A DNA stretch of 64,000 nt from Amphiura filiformis (GCF_039555335.1 NC_092637.1:6530038-6594037); one strand, 5' to 3'; numbered from the stretch's first letter, positions 1 to 10,930 are shown. Translations and numbers: made by a program. The notes: generated from the sequence alone by a model not told the origin.

Positions 1-7
1 TAGATCA

Positions 8-265
8 CTATTCACATTTTTATTCTCCATGTTTTTTTGATGTGGATAAGTATTGTTATGAAATTCCATCAGATTTTGACAAGAAAAAATCACTGATCAA
101 TTTGCTCATTTGGTTGAGCATCGGTAGGAAAACCGAAGGTCCCAGGTTAAAATCCTGGATTGTCAGGGGTTTATTTTCATGTTTGACATTGTTACATACC
201 CCAAAAATAACAATACTTATCTACATCAAAAACCACATGGAAAAATGAAAGATTGCAATCCCAAC
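8..265. mobile_element. Foldback element with tRNA-like core, copy 1
   Basis: Inverted arms of about 50 bp (near 8-58 and 208-262) flank a tRNA-like core. The outer part of the left arm may lie beyond the window edge. The arms belong to the same family as the element at 2271-2622: both contain TTTATTCTCCATG and AAGTATTGTTA. The core is the most decayed of the three in the window. The arm pairing is seen directly; mobility is inferred from having several copies. Confidence 0.7.
94..166 (+). pseudogene. Degenerate tRNA-like core
   Basis: The D-arm (GCTC/GAGC), T-arm (CCAGG, loop TTAAAAT, CCTGG) and most of the acceptor pairing are recognisable. The acceptor stem has two mismatches and the anticodon arm is damaged (TCGG, loop TAGGAAAA, CCGA). 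The B box reads GGTTAAAATCC instead of GGTTCAAATCC. It is probably a dead copy of the core at 2405-2476. Confidence 0.6.
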
Positions 266-1189
266 ATTTAAAAATTACTTACTTACCAAGAACATTCAGG
301 TCAGTTTTATTTTGCATGATTAAGTCTAACATATGACACCTGCATGTATGCAAAAAAATTAAAATTAAGAAAAGGAAGATCTTAGCACATGTCCTACCCC
401 CATCGAAATGAAAATATTTAGACCCCGGTTATTAGAAGTGATAATAGCACTTAATAAATTTTGCCCCTGCATAACCCTATGGGGAATAATTTTCCATGGA
501 AATGTTGAAACTCTTTGTGCCATTTATTTGAAAATGTTCAAGATTAATAAAGGCATGTACTTCATGATGTAATTGTAAAATATTTTGATTGAATGAAGAT
601 CTTATATTTATTAGTAATTTAAATTGATTGTAATTTAAACTATTATATTATTAACTTTATACCTAATCTATAGCAGAAAATTTGTAAATGCCAATAATAT
701 TATAATTTTACACACATGTAACTTAAATTCTGGAGTGAGGCGATGAATGCCCTCTACTTTAGTTCAATACAAAAGGTCTCATAAGAATAATTTAAAAATC
801 ATTATCAAATGATTAATATCATGGACTAATTGTTTATGCATACTTGTGTATCCAACATGCACTTACACCTTAATTGCCCCTCCCCCCCCCCCCAATTTAA
901 TTTACGGAATACAGCAATTTCCCAAAAATTCTTGTGCATGGATGATTAACTGGTACACGCACACACCCACTAACTAACGTCGTATGGTGCGCTTGTGTGT
1001 GTAAGAGATGATCATCTGTGTACATGTACATTAATCCTTAGAAACAATAAGTAAATGCAATGATTTCAAAAGGAACCCAAACTAGTTATTTTACCAATTT
1101 TTAAATCATTCTTATAAGATGTTTTGTATATAGCCAAATATTGAGCATAATTCTGCAAATCTTTCATAATGTCCCATCCTGCAATTCTC
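266..1189. other. No recognised feature
   Basis: AT-rich sequence with a C-tract near 882-893. I see no convincing coding exon, RNA gene or structured repeat here. Confidence 0.5.
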
Positions 1190-1515
1190 TTTTCATCATT
1201 CCACAATGTTACCTAGTGCTGGAAAATTTGGCATAAAGAGACAATGCCCATGATTTTTTCAAATGGATAATGATATTTGTTAGTTTACATCCTAAGATGT
1301 ACACCAAGTGGCAAGTTTTATTTACCAGATTACTAAACTCACAATTTGCCAAAAATGTTTTAGTGGAGAAAATACTGCTCCTATGCACATTATTCCGCAA
1401 CACAGAGTTTGCATATATGGAAATTAGGATGGTGTAGAAAAGCTTCTCCTACCTTAATCATTTAATTACCAAAAATAGTTTACTATTATACAATTCACCT
1501 TGTGCTGTTAGTACA
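1190..1515 (-). repeat. Dispersed repeat, inverted partner of 17985-18325
   Basis: The reverse complement of this stretch matches 17985-18325 over about 320 bp. Shared words include GGCATAAAGAGACAATG with its counterpart CTTGTCTCTTTATGCC, and TAAGGTAGGAGAAGCTTTT. No ORF or inverted termini are visible, so the class of the family is unknown. Confidence 0.7.
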
Positions 1516-2270
1516 TGTGTGGCTGCTGTAACTGAAAAAATCAAACAGTGATCAATGCACTCGCCATGCAGGTTTCTGAAAAAAACTTTTGGGGGCCTTA
1601 ATAACCCTAGCCTGCTAGGAGCTTTTTGGCAACAGGAAGGGCAAGAAGGAAGGAATAAAGAGAGAAAACAAAGAAAGGAGACCCTCGTATGCCCAGCACA
1701 TACTGGTCGGTGACACTTTTGCCACAAGTCTTGGGCTTCTGGCCAGCGAAAACCGTGCCTATATATCACTTAGGGCGATTGCGTCATCACACCATGTGGG
1801 ATGCATGCACAAACAGCACATATATCAAGTAGTACCTGGGCGCGTAAACTTTGTGAAAAAAGCAGGAAATAGTGCCTAAATATGTGATAAATAATTAATA
1901 ATTATGTCTTTCTATAATACATCCCAATATTCTATTAATGTTACAAAGAGTATGAAATCAACAGCTATCGAAACATTGGGAAAAGAAACAATCAGTCTGG
2001 CCAGTCTGGTAAAACCATAATGATTGCTAACTGTAAGTGCCGTAAGACAGTGCAGCCAGCGACGTGCATAGAGGTAGAGGGTGGTTTAAAGCTTCAAGAT
2101 TTTCTAGTGGTGCCTTTTTTTCCAACCTGGGAGACATTTCATCGTCAAGCTCTTTCCATATGCCCCTGTGTTTCCAGCTTTTGGACAGTTTATAATCTTT
2201 AAATAATAAATAGGAACACCTGTAGAGCAACAGGTGTTGTACGTTAGACTTCATCATGCATGCCTAGGAA
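1516..2270. other. No gene; short repeat fragment
   Basis: Mostly unassigned sequence. The stretch 1836-1890 (AAACTTTGTGAAAAAAGCAG and following bases) matches part of the 450-bp repeats at 2636 and 3930, so it is a third, short copy of that family. Confidence 0.45.
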
Positions 2271-2622
2271 AGAAATTTTGAAATGTTGGGATCACAATCT
2301 TTCATTTTTATTCTCCATGCTTTTGATGTGCTATAATAAGTATTGTTATTTTGGGATATTTTTAGGTCCAAAATACCATGTACATCAATGACAAAAAAAT
2401 TCACTGGTCATTAGCTCATTTGGAAGAGCATCGGCTTGATAACCGAAGGTCCCAGGTTCAAATCCTGGATGATCAGTGGGTATTTTCACATCTGACATTG
2501 TTGTATATGAACTTTATATGACTTAAAAATACCCCCCAAAATAACAATATTTTCTTATTCACATCTTAAGCATGGAGAATAAACATGAAATATTGCTATC
2601 CCAACATTTCAAAATTGCTTCT
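2271..2622. mobile_element. Foldback element with tRNA-like core, copy 2
   Basis: The left arm 2271-2369 and right arm 2522-2622 are reverse complements with roughly 85% agreement by eye. They share the words TTTTGAAATGTTGGGAT, TTTATTCTCCATGCTT and TATTGTTATTTTGG. The best-preserved tRNA-like core of the window lies between them. The layout is a short non-autonomous hairpin element carrying a Pol III-type promoter. No ORF is present. Confidence 0.8.
2405..2476 (+). tRNA. tRNA-Ile(GAU)-like core of a foldback element
   Basis: A 72-nt cloverleaf can be drawn. The acceptor TGGTCAT pairs with ATGATCA (7 bp, one G-U), the D-arm is GCTC/GAGC, and the T-arm is CCAGG-TTCAAAT-CCTGG. The A box (TAGCTCATTTGG, 2412-2423) and B box (GGTTCAAATCC, 2455-2465) fit Pol III consensus. 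The anticodon arm is odd: TCGG pairs with CCGA around an 8-nt loop CTTGATAA that would present GAU. A normal tRNA has five pairs and a 7-nt loop, so this is probably a tRNA-derived promoter and not a working tRNA. The flanks TCACTG and CAGTGG extend the acceptor pairing outward. Confidence 0.6.
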
Positions 2623-2635
2623 CAAGAACATGCTG

Positions 2636-3095
2636 TATTTTAGGACCAATATAATTATGATAATTATTTCCTGTAATCAATCTACACTTAAAATGTTGAA
2701 AGAATACATTATCTGTTTTGTTTTTGTTGACTTTTTTTTATACTTTTTACACCACCATCCAATGGTGATTCTACATGCCCCACATTGTTGCAAAAAAAAA
2801 AAAAGTCATTAAGAATTGGCGAAAATAAACGTTTTAATTAGGCCTATAGCTTGGGAAATAGGTCAATATAATTCAGGTTGGTCATATACTGTCAAATTGT
2901 AGTAAATTAATTTACAGTCTTGGGTGCAAAATACTGAGTAATACCAACATTTACACAGAGAAGATAGCCTGTAAACTTTGTGAAAAAAGCATGAAATAGT
3001 GCCTAAAATGATGATGTACCAGACAAGCAATATCTGGACATGTAAAACCCGGATGTAAAAGTTGCAGGCCTTTTTGTTAAGCACAGGGCCTGTTG
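2636..3095. repeat. 450-bp direct repeat, copy A
   Basis: Matches 3930-4405 in the same orientation over almost the whole length, for example TCCTGTAATCAATCTACACT, CACCACCATCCAATGGTGATT and the end AAAAGTTGCAGGCC. The copies differ by small indels; an A-run in one is an (AAAT)n tract in the other. Confidence 0.8.
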
Positions 3096-3119
3096 AAGAA
3101 ACGGTGCAGCTCTAAATAG

Positions 3120-3620
3120 CATGTATTATTAGCGCTTTTAAAAAAGCTACATCAAGCTACTAGGGCAAATCAACATCAAAGTGCTAGGTACCACTAATGA
3201 TTGGTATTATCGCTAAAATGCTACATTACACTGATTAGCTTTATAAGCGCTAATTGCGCCCACTGACCGGAGCATTTTCAATTGATCAAATTAGTGGCAG
3301 AGTGCTAGGTAGCGATAATTAGCATTATTAGCGCTAAAATGCTACATCACGCTAATTAGCACTAGGTAACGATAATAAGTGTTATTACCACTAAAACGCT
3401 ACATCATACTAATTAGCATATAGGTAACGATAATTAGTGTTATTAGCACTAAAACACTACATCACACTAATGAGCCCTAGGTACAGATAATTGCATGGTG
3501 TTATAAAGCGCTAAAACACTTCATCACACTATTTGGCACTAGGTACCGATAATTGGCATTAGGTAGGAGGTGTGGGATTGGCTCTTAATAACGCCGATAG
3601 TTAGCACCAGCGCTAATGCT
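3120..3620. repeat. Degenerate minisatellite, ~60-bp unit
   Basis: About eight diverged tandem copies built around CTAGGTAACGATAATTAG, TGTTATTAGCGCTAAAA and GCTACATCACACTAAT. The unit is rich in the alternating words TTAGCGCTAA and TTAGCATTA. It sits between the two copies of the 450-bp direct repeat. Confidence 0.8.
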
Positions 3621-3929
3621 TACAATATCAAATATCAATATCAATAATGATATATGAACTATAATCTAGTCAACTGGACTATTTTTGAGTGGGAAATTTT
3701 CACATCAAATCCTAAATGCATTATCAGCGCTACTGATCATCTGGTGGTAAAAGATCATTGACCTGTGAAACGGATGTTGTAGTATCACAGGTCACCACCT
3801 TTGAGTTCAACTTGAGAGGTATCTTCCTGATCGCTGAACTGTTGGCCCCATCCAACACCTTCCATTGAAATGAAATTGAAATCGATGACTTAGGGACACC
3901 TTAGAGCTGCACTGAGGTGTTGTATAATT
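3621..3929. other. Spacer between repeats
   Basis: No ORF, RNA gene or repeat that I can support. Confidence 0.4.
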
Positions 3930-4405
3930 TATGATAATTATTTCCTGTAATCAATCTACACTTACGATGTTGAAAGAATTAATACATTATCTGTTTTGTT
4001 TTTATTGACTTTTTTTTACTCTTTACACCACCATCCAATGGTGATTCTACATGCCCCATTGTTGCAAAAAAATAAATAAATAAATAAAAACCCTTGTCAT
4101 TAAGAATTGGCGAAATAAACATTTTAATTAGGCCCATACTTGGGAAATAGGTCAATATAATTCAGGTTGGTCATATACTGTCAAATTCTTGTAAATTAAT
4201 TTACAGCCTTGGGTGCAAAATACTGAGTAATACCAACATTTACACAGAGATGCCACTCAAGAAGCTAGCCTGTAAACTTTGTGAAAAAAGCATGAAATAG
4301 TGCCTAAATATGGGATATATAATATACCTGAAATATACTTGAAATATAATGTAAAACCCTGATGTAAAAGTTGCAGGCCTTTTCGTAAAGCGCAGGGCCT
4401 GTCAC
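3930..4405. repeat. 450-bp direct repeat, copy B
   Basis: Second copy of the segment at 2636-3095. It carries an (AAAT)n expansion near 4070-4085, and small insertions relative to copy A near 4240-4345. Confidence 0.8.
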
Positions 4406-4812
4406 ACTCAGCATTGAGGTGAGGTCAACTTGCGCTGCCCTAAGCTTAGGAGCTTAGCAGCATATCGACCCATGGTACACTTTGAGGGATGTGAGTATTC
4501 AGAAAGCGTGGAGAAATACCGTTTTATTATTTATTATTATGACAATGTTCTTTTTCCAACCTGGGAGTAATGGTAATTGATAATTGCTATAAGATTTTAA
4601 ATGTCCAAAGAATATATAGTGTAAATTTTATTTGGATGTTGCTACATGAATGCTTATAAATCATTACATGTTCTGAGTATGAGTGCTTCAAGTTCATGAT
4701 TTTTATAGTTATAAATAACTATTTCATTAATTTCATGTGAAACATTACTTGGGATACTTCCAGACTCTTATAATTCTTAAAAAAGAGGAAAAACTAGAGG
4801 GCTTTGTATTTG

Positions 4813-5290
4813 ATAATGCTCAAGTGCTATCAGTGTACCAAAACTGAGCCCCAAAGCTACTTTTATAAATGGCCGGCCATTTGTTTTACTATTTGGGGCC
4901 CATTATATTTGACCTATGTGGCTCATGTACATACAAGGACATATAATGCTCACATGCAATCAGTATACTAGAGCACTGTAGATGCTTTATTTATGAGAAA
5001 CAGCCAGCCCTTTGTTCTAACATTTTTTGACTCTGGGCCCAATTATGTTGGACTTCTGTGGTCCATGTACATATGCTAAGATATAATGCTCATACAATGT
5101 ATGCTATCAGTACAACATAGGGCATTTGTAGCTGCTCTATTTACTAAGTAACGACTGGCCCTTTGTTTTGGCCCATAATAACATATGGGGCTCATATATA
5201 TTATATAACAATATGATTATTAGGTATACAATCTGTGCACAATCTCTGAGCTCTGAAGAAAATGACTGGCCCTTTTGTTGTTTTTTTTTA
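4813..5290. repeat. Degenerate ~130-bp tandem repeat
   Basis: Three to four diverged units. Each begins near ATATAATGCTCA, runs through CTATCAGTA and GCTCTATTTA, and reaches a GGCCCTTTGTTTT word (about 4813, 4941, 5080 and a partial unit near 5240). Confidence 0.7.
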
Positions 5291-5299
5291 CATTTGGGG

Positions 5300-5560
5300 C
5301 CCTTAGGCTCCCGTGGGATCCCGGCGTGGGATCAACCCGATCATAGAGGCAAATGATAAAAATCCTCCAGAAAAAGCTATTCCCTACATGACCTCTAAGT
5401 CTCTTGAAATAGAGTGCATAAGGGCCTGGCTTCAAAGCTAGAACCCTTGAAGCTACCAACACAGGATCATTGCCTTCAAATTGGATGCACTATTGGAGTT
5501 TGTTCCATCTGATGTCCATTTTTGTTTTTTTTTTTAGCCTAGCTATCTACCTTGTTGTGC
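5300..5560 (+). other. Possible decayed coding segment
   Basis: Forward reading gives a protein-like run (KAIPYMTSKSLEIECIRAW) near 5369-5427, interrupted by stops, then another (AFKLDALLEFVPSDV) near 5474-5520. The compositions look like old coding sequence, perhaps from a transposon, but I do not recognise the family. It lies directly left of the tRNA-cored foldback at 5637. Confidence 0.25.
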
Positions 5561-5852
5561 CATGGTTAACTTTGTTGTGGAGTCAGATAACTTTCTGGAA
5601 ATATTGCTTCATTTTCTGTATATCTCCTACCTCCTACCTATGTTCTCAAGCAGCAGCCCGCAGTACACCAGATCCACTGCATGAAGGCACAGGAGAGTCT
5701 AAAGGAGTATTTTGCTTCTAAGGTCTGCACTCCACAACTTGAGGTCAAATGGTTGTTGCACGGAGTACACTTAACTATGCCATTTCATGGAAATGAGATT
5801 CCTAGCACATATAAAATTTATTGGGATTTTAAAAAATATAAAAAAAATCACT

Positions 5853-5928
5853 GAACCATTAGCTCAGTTGGTAGAGCACCAGCTTCATTCAAAACTGGTG
5901 GTCCTAGGTTCAAATCCTGGATGGTGAC
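5853..5928 (+). tRNA. tRNA-like core with 12-nt anticodon loop
   Basis: The A box TAGCTCAGTTGG (5860-5871) and B box GGTTCAAATCC (5907-5917) match Pol III consensus. The D-arm GCTC/GAGC and T-arm CTAGG-TTCAAAT-CCTGG are intact. The anticodon stem ACCAG/CTGGT is a perfect 5 bp but closes a 12-nt loop (CTTCATTCAAAA), too large for a normal tRNA. Five acceptor pairs (ACCAT/ATGGT) hold, and an outer CACTG/CAGTG helix lengthens the stem. It is best read as a tRNA-derived promoter cassette. Confidence 0.55.
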
Positions 5929-5933
5929 AGTGG

Positions 5934-5941
5934 ATTTTTTT
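5934..5941 (+). terminator. Pol III-type T-run after tRNA-like core
   Basis: Eight consecutive T residues begin six bases after the tRNA-like core. With the A and B boxes they would make a complete short Pol III transcription unit. Confidence 0.55.
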
Positions 5942-6140
5942 TGTAAAATCTGAATGAATTTCATGTATGGTAGAAATCTCATTTCCATGAAATGGCATAG
6001 TTCAGTGTACTCCATGCATGCAATAACCATAGCTCAAAATTGAGGAGTGCAGACCTGAGCGCCAACTACTCCTTTGGACTCTCCTGTGCCTTCATGCAGT
6101 GGATTTGGTGTGCTGGCCGGCTGCTGCTTGAGAACATAGG

Positions 6141-7186
6141 CCTTCCATGTTGAGAAGCACTCTTTGCCACAGGTTTCACAGGTATACTAATGAGCAATCC
6201 ACTCCTGGCTATTTACCCAGCATCCATGGTAGCTTATAATGGTCTTTCCAGCTGTCACCTGTCTTTTCAACTGATGTGTGTGCATGTTCATTGATAGACA
6301 TATGTAACCCTGTTGACTGAATGATTTACTGTGGTCAGCTTCCCAAATACAAACATTTTAAAGCTTTTTTACAAGTATATTATTGTTAAATTATGTTTTA
6401 CAGGTCGTACTCACGTTTTAGATATTTCATCTTCCAATTTGAAGAGTCATCAGTAATAACAAAGTAGTGGGTTGCATTGTATGTCAGGATGGGGAGGCAA
6501 ATTCTATAGTAAAATTCATGTTTTTTCTCTGAAGAATCATCAAAACATTTGGATTTCAGAAATTTTCATTGATCTGTTTACCATCTAGGCAAACCCTGTA
6601 AAATTGATCACTTCAATATTGGAAAGCTTAGCATAGTCTTCTATTTTTATCCAAATTTCTGAAGTAGGGGATCTAATTCACTTTTTGCTCAAGTTCATTA
6701 TGCAGTAGTGTTTCAAACAGATGGTTGTAAAATTTAATCATTACTACAATTTATTTTGATTTTTCTGCTTATGCAGAAGGGTATCCTAATAAAAAATGCT
6801 AATCTTAATGGCTCCCTGTGAACAAAACAGGAGTGATTGTGACAGTTAGGGGTAAACACCCTACTCTTTTTGAAACTGACTGCATTGTATGGGTAGGTTA
6901 ACACACTCAAGACCGTGCTGTGCACTGTGAATTTGGGTATTTTTTAAACTTCATTTTTGATACAGTAACATCACATTCAAAAATAATTGAAAACTGTTAT
7001 TGATTGCTGAGTGAAAGTTATACCAAAAATATGGTCTTTGTTGCATAGAAATACTATAAGATAGATTATTCTTCAAACTGTGGTAATGATATGGTTTACT
7101 GGTGATAAGATATCATGTAGTTGTTGGCACTTTAGCGTAGTCAATATATGCATGCAGAATAAGATGTAGAATAAAAACAGAAAAAA
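6141..7186. other. No recognised feature
   Basis: AT-rich sequence without an ORF, RNA gene or repeat that I can support. Confidence 0.4.
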
Positions 7187-7400
<214 letters not shown>

Positions 7401-7440
7401 AAAATATGTAAAAATATTCTGTGAGGCAAATTCTCCAAAC

Positions 7441-8000
7441 CCTTATCGAAGTTATTATTGTCATGCAGAAGTTAATGTTCAATGTTGCTTTTGGATCAGT
7501 CACATGCAGCTTTATGATGGATAGGCCCTATACATGATTTAAAGTCCTTTCAAAATTAAATGATTCAAATCGTCCATAAAAATAATGCCAAAAGTCACAC
7601 AATATTTTTACTCATTTTTCCATATTTACCATTTTTTGTCTTGATGTGGCAGTGACTTCAATGCATTGAGACAGCTGCTTTGCGCTTGCATCTATTCGGC
7701 GTCTTTAAGCATGTGCATGTCTATGCCAGTGCTTTGACCGAACACTAGCGATTTGAAGCCGTGCTCAATGAAATATGCACTGAAGTCACTGCCACATCAG
7801 GGTGAAAAATTATATAGATGTTATGAAAAAATATTCCTTATAAGATGTGGTTTGAATATTCTTACCATAAGTGAGGAAAATAAATATAAGTAGGAAGCTT
7901 GCATTTGATTTGGGCAGATACTGACTATTGGCCTCACATGGAAATATATGTATCAAAAGACACATTTGTTGTCAAACATGTTGCACCTTTCTCAGGCCAT
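7441..8000. repeat. Direct duplication, copy A (pairs with 8600-9400)
   Basis: Shares GTTATTATTGTCATGCAGAA, GGATCAGTCACATGCAGC, the internal MITE and TATTCCTYATAWGATGTRGTTTG with 8600-9000. A CAGATACTGACTWTTGGCCT block occurs twice within 7912-8040 and again near 9292. A shorter third relative lies at 10365-10440. Confidence 0.75.
7643..7798. mobile_element. 156-bp MITE, TIR GATGTGGCAGTGACTTCA
   Basis: The ends GATGTGGCAGTGACTTCA and TGAAGTCACTGCCACATC are exact inverses. Weaker pairing extends inward (CAATGCATTGAG against CTCAATGAAATATGCA). It lies inside the direct duplication. Confidence 0.8.
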
Positions 8001-8251
8001 GATCTTGTGCAGATACTGACTTTTGGCCTTGCATGGAAACATCAAAATTATATCATACAACATGTGTTGTTGAACATGTTGCACTTTTCAGGCTATGAGC
8101 TTGTGCAGCAAAATGTGTCAATTTTTAATTAACTTATGACTAAAACAAGTTGAAATCTTTTAAATACAACAAAGAAGCACTTAGAAGTTGGCTGCTGTTT
8201 AAGAAAAAAGGCCCAAGTGGGCACTGCACCATCAGCCGGGAGAATATTTAG

Positions 8252-8556
8252 AGGGCACGGTGGCTCAGTGGTTACGGCCTTGGACTCATAATCTGAGAGC
8301 TTGCTTGACGTGCGTGGATTCGATTCCTCGTCTCACCACCGTGTTACGCCTTTGGGCAAGGCGCTTTGTCTCGCTTGCTTCACCCCACCCAGGTGCAATG
8401 GGAAGCTGTTAGGGGTAGTCACAGTCGTTGTACTGATGAACCCTGCGCCATTTGTAGGCAGCAAACGTGGTTCCGACATATTCTAATAACGGCGAATAAA
8501 TGTAAAGCGCTTTGAGGCTGTTTACGGCATAAAGCGCTATATAAATATCTACATTT
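8252..8556 (+). mobile_element. tRNA-derived SINE with L2/CR1-type 3' tail
   Basis: The 5' head is tRNA-like: A box TGGCTCAGTGG (8261-8271), B box GGATTCGATTCC (8316-8327), closed by CACGGTGG and CCACCGTG. The central body is followed by the 3' words TGTAAAGCGCTTTGAGG and AAAGCGCTATATAAAT. That tail is typical of SINEs mobilised by L2/CR1-clade LINEs in fish and marine invertebrates. No clear target duplication is seen. Confidence 0.85.
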
Positions 8557-8758
8557 TAATATGATCTGTGAGTGTTCAAGCCTTAGGTAAGAATTCTCTA
8601 ACTCTCCCAAATAGTCAGTTATTATTGTCATGCAGAAGTTTAATGTTGCTTCTGGATCAGTCACATGCAGCTTTATGCTGGGTATACATGATTTAAAATG
8701 ATTTAAAATGCCATTAAGTCACACAATATTTTTACTTATATTTATTACTTTTCGCCCT

Positions 8759-8913
8759 GATGTGACAGTGATGTCAATGAGTTGAGACGGCTGCTTAGCG
8801 CTCGTATCTATTCGGCATCTTTAAGCATGTGCACGTCTATGCCAGTGCTTTGACCGAAAGCTAGCAATTTGAAGCTGTGCCCAATGAAATGTGCACTGAC
8901 GTCACTGCCACAT
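8759..8913. mobile_element. MITE copy, same family as 7643-7798
   Basis: GATGTGACAGTGATGTCA at the left and TGACGTCACTGCCACAT at the right. The interior shares TATTCGGCRTCTTTAAGCAT with the first copy. It was probably carried here by the segment duplication and not by a new insertion. Confidence 0.75.
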
Positions 8914-9020
8914 GTGGGTGAAAAATGGTATTATAGATGTTATGAAAAAATATTCCTCATATGATGTAGTTTGAATCTTACCATATGTTGTAATCATAGA
9001 CTCAAGTGAGAAAAAAACTA

Positions 9021-9270
9021 TTAGGGATGCACCATTAGATTCTCAGGGTGGGGGTAGGAAGTTTTTGAAAAAAAACACTTCACCCACTACATGAGAAAAA
9101 AAAACTTTCCCCACCAACACTAAGAAAAAAAAACTTCCCCCACCTAACTGTGTATAATGCATGAAATTAAACAAAAAAACCTTGCCTTTGGCGGCGAAAA
9201 AAATTCTTTCCCCGACCCCAACTTCCTACCCCCCCCTCCCCCCGAGAATCAAATGGTGCGTCCCTTAGTA
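9021..9270. mobile_element. Foldback MITE, TIR GGGAYGCACCATTTGATTCTC
   Basis: The left end GGGATGCACCATTAGATTCTC pairs with the right end, reverse complement GGGACGCACCATTTGATTC. Both are bordered by TTAG/TTA, compatible with a short TA-rich target duplication. The interior holds C-rich and A-rich runs. It interrupts duplication copy B. Confidence 0.8.
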
Positions 9271-9400
9271 GGAAGCTTGCATTTGATTTGTGCAGATACT
9301 GACTTTTGGCCTTACATGGAAATAAAATTATAATCAAAAAACATCAAAAGACACATTGTTGTCAAAGCTGTTGCACCTTTCTCAGTCCATGATTTTGTGC

Positions 9401-10434
9401 AGCAACATTAAATTAACTTGTGAATAAAAAGCAATAATGACATACAACAAAGAAGCAGTTGGTGGCTTTCTGTGAATGGTGAAGTGTTGATAGGAATTAC
9501 CATTGTGAATGGATAGCAGTGACTCAATGAAGCCGTTGCATATAGCCATGTATAAAGGGCAGCATGATATGTAGCTGAAACTTGTGAAAGATCCTAATTG
9601 GGATATCATTGTGACAGGAGAGATACGCTGTGGTGTAGTCATCATTGGAAAAAAGGACTGACTGGCATGATAGCCAATAATTACACAACTTTGGATGCTG
9701 ATGTTTAAAAAAACTTGAGAATTGAAGACCCTTGTCAAATTATGAACGGTTTCATCTTTGAAGGGCAACACTAACAATCTTAGTGTACCACTACAGAACT
9801 TATGAAGGATGAATTACTGCAAGATTTTTCAAATTGGAGTGAAAACTTACAAATCCTGAAGACTATCCTGATGATGAATTCAATTTCATTTCATCCATTA
9901 TGAAGTAAAACACTCACTGACAATAACACTGAACTGAACTGAAAAACTACAGAATATCACCATTTCATCACCGTTTTCATTGGCAACTTTACAGTCTCAC
10001 CAAGATCTTGAGATTTGAACTGATAGCGTGGGGAAGAGCGGACCTCTGCAGGCGCCCCATGCATTATTATGAACTTTGATGTTTTGCGAGCCAGTTCTAG
10101 CAGCAATCAAAAGATAGGAATTCTGCATAATATTGATTTATTGACTGGAGTTCTGCACCTCTTCAACCATCTGCCCAAGACTTTAGAACATCACTGGAAC
10201 TTGGAACCTTTCATCATTCACCATTCACAATTTCTGAAATGATGTACACCAAACTCCTTCGCACCAAACATTGAATCTCTTGTAACTTGTTACTCATTCA
10301 AATTCATATCAAGGAAGATGAGATAACCATGGTAATCTTTAAACATGGATTTCCAAATCTTCATCAAAGTTGTTATTGTCATTATTGTTTAATGCTGCTT
10401 CTGCACCAATCAAATATAGCTTTATGATGGGTAT
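9401..10434. other. No recognised gene
   Basis: Unassigned sequence. Near 10368-10434 it becomes similar to the start of the 7441/8600 duplication. Confidence 0.4.
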
Positions 10435-10622
10435 ACCCTGGAGTATGCTTTAAGCACTGATTCCGACTGCCAAAATTCACAGCCTGGGCCATTTAGGTCC
10501 ACCCGACTACACTAAATCATCACTGTATATCTAAGGCTGTGTGTCATGGCAGTCTATAAAGCACAGATAGAAACATGCAAATCACTTAATCAGTGTTTAA
10601 TGTATACTCTAGAGTAAATCAA
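10435..10622. repeat. Imperfect foldback
   Basis: CTGGAGTATGCTTTAAGCAC, ACTGCCA and CACAGCC on the left recur inverted at 10530-10620 (GGCTGTG, TGGCAGT, TAATCAGTGTTTAATGTATA). It is a diverged MITE-like hairpin. Confidence 0.5.
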
Positions 10623-10930
10623 AACATCCTTAAAACATGTTTGTTTCCCATGGAATAGCCCAGTGTTTTGATGCATAGACAATGCCAAAAGTCACACAGC
10701 ACGGGATATTTAGGTCCACTCTACACCAAATCATAATCACTGCCTTTGAAATTAATCTATCTTCATGAACGTTTCTATCAATTTTGTTGAAAATAAACTT
10801 CAATCATCCTCACTGCATGCACAGATTCTATAGTCATTGAAACACTATTTTTAAGGATTGATAGTACTTTGGAATACACAAAATGTATCAAACTTCAAAG
10901 CACGCAACATTGGAATAGGGAAATCTACTG

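Larger units (their letters stand above)
5637..6140. mobile_element. Foldback element with tRNA-like core, copy 3 (different arms)
   Basis: The left arm 5637-5840 and right arm 5947-6140 are reverse complements over nearly 200 bp at about 80-85%. Shared words include TATGTTCTCAAGCAGCAGCC, ATCCACTGCATGAAGGCAC and ATGCCATTTCATGGAAATGA. The arms are unrelated to those of copies 1 and 2. The core and its immediate borders (AAAAATCACTG on the left, CAGTGGATTTT on the right) follow the same plan. This suggests the tRNA cassette is a module combined with different arms. Confidence 0.85.
8600..9400. repeat. Direct duplication, copy B, with MITE insertion
   Basis: Second copy of the 7441-8000 segment. 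It is interrupted by the MITE at 9021-9270, after which the GGAAGCTTGCATTTGATTTG block resumes. Confidence 0.75.

Noticed and set aside
2405-2476. Functional tRNA-Ile gene
   Set aside because: The anticodon arm has four pairs and an 8-nt loop, and the unit sits at the centre of a hairpin element; treated as tRNA-derived.
3120-3620. CRISPR-like array
   Set aside because: Units are contiguous and diverged along their whole length, with no repeat-spacer alternation; the DNA is from an animal.
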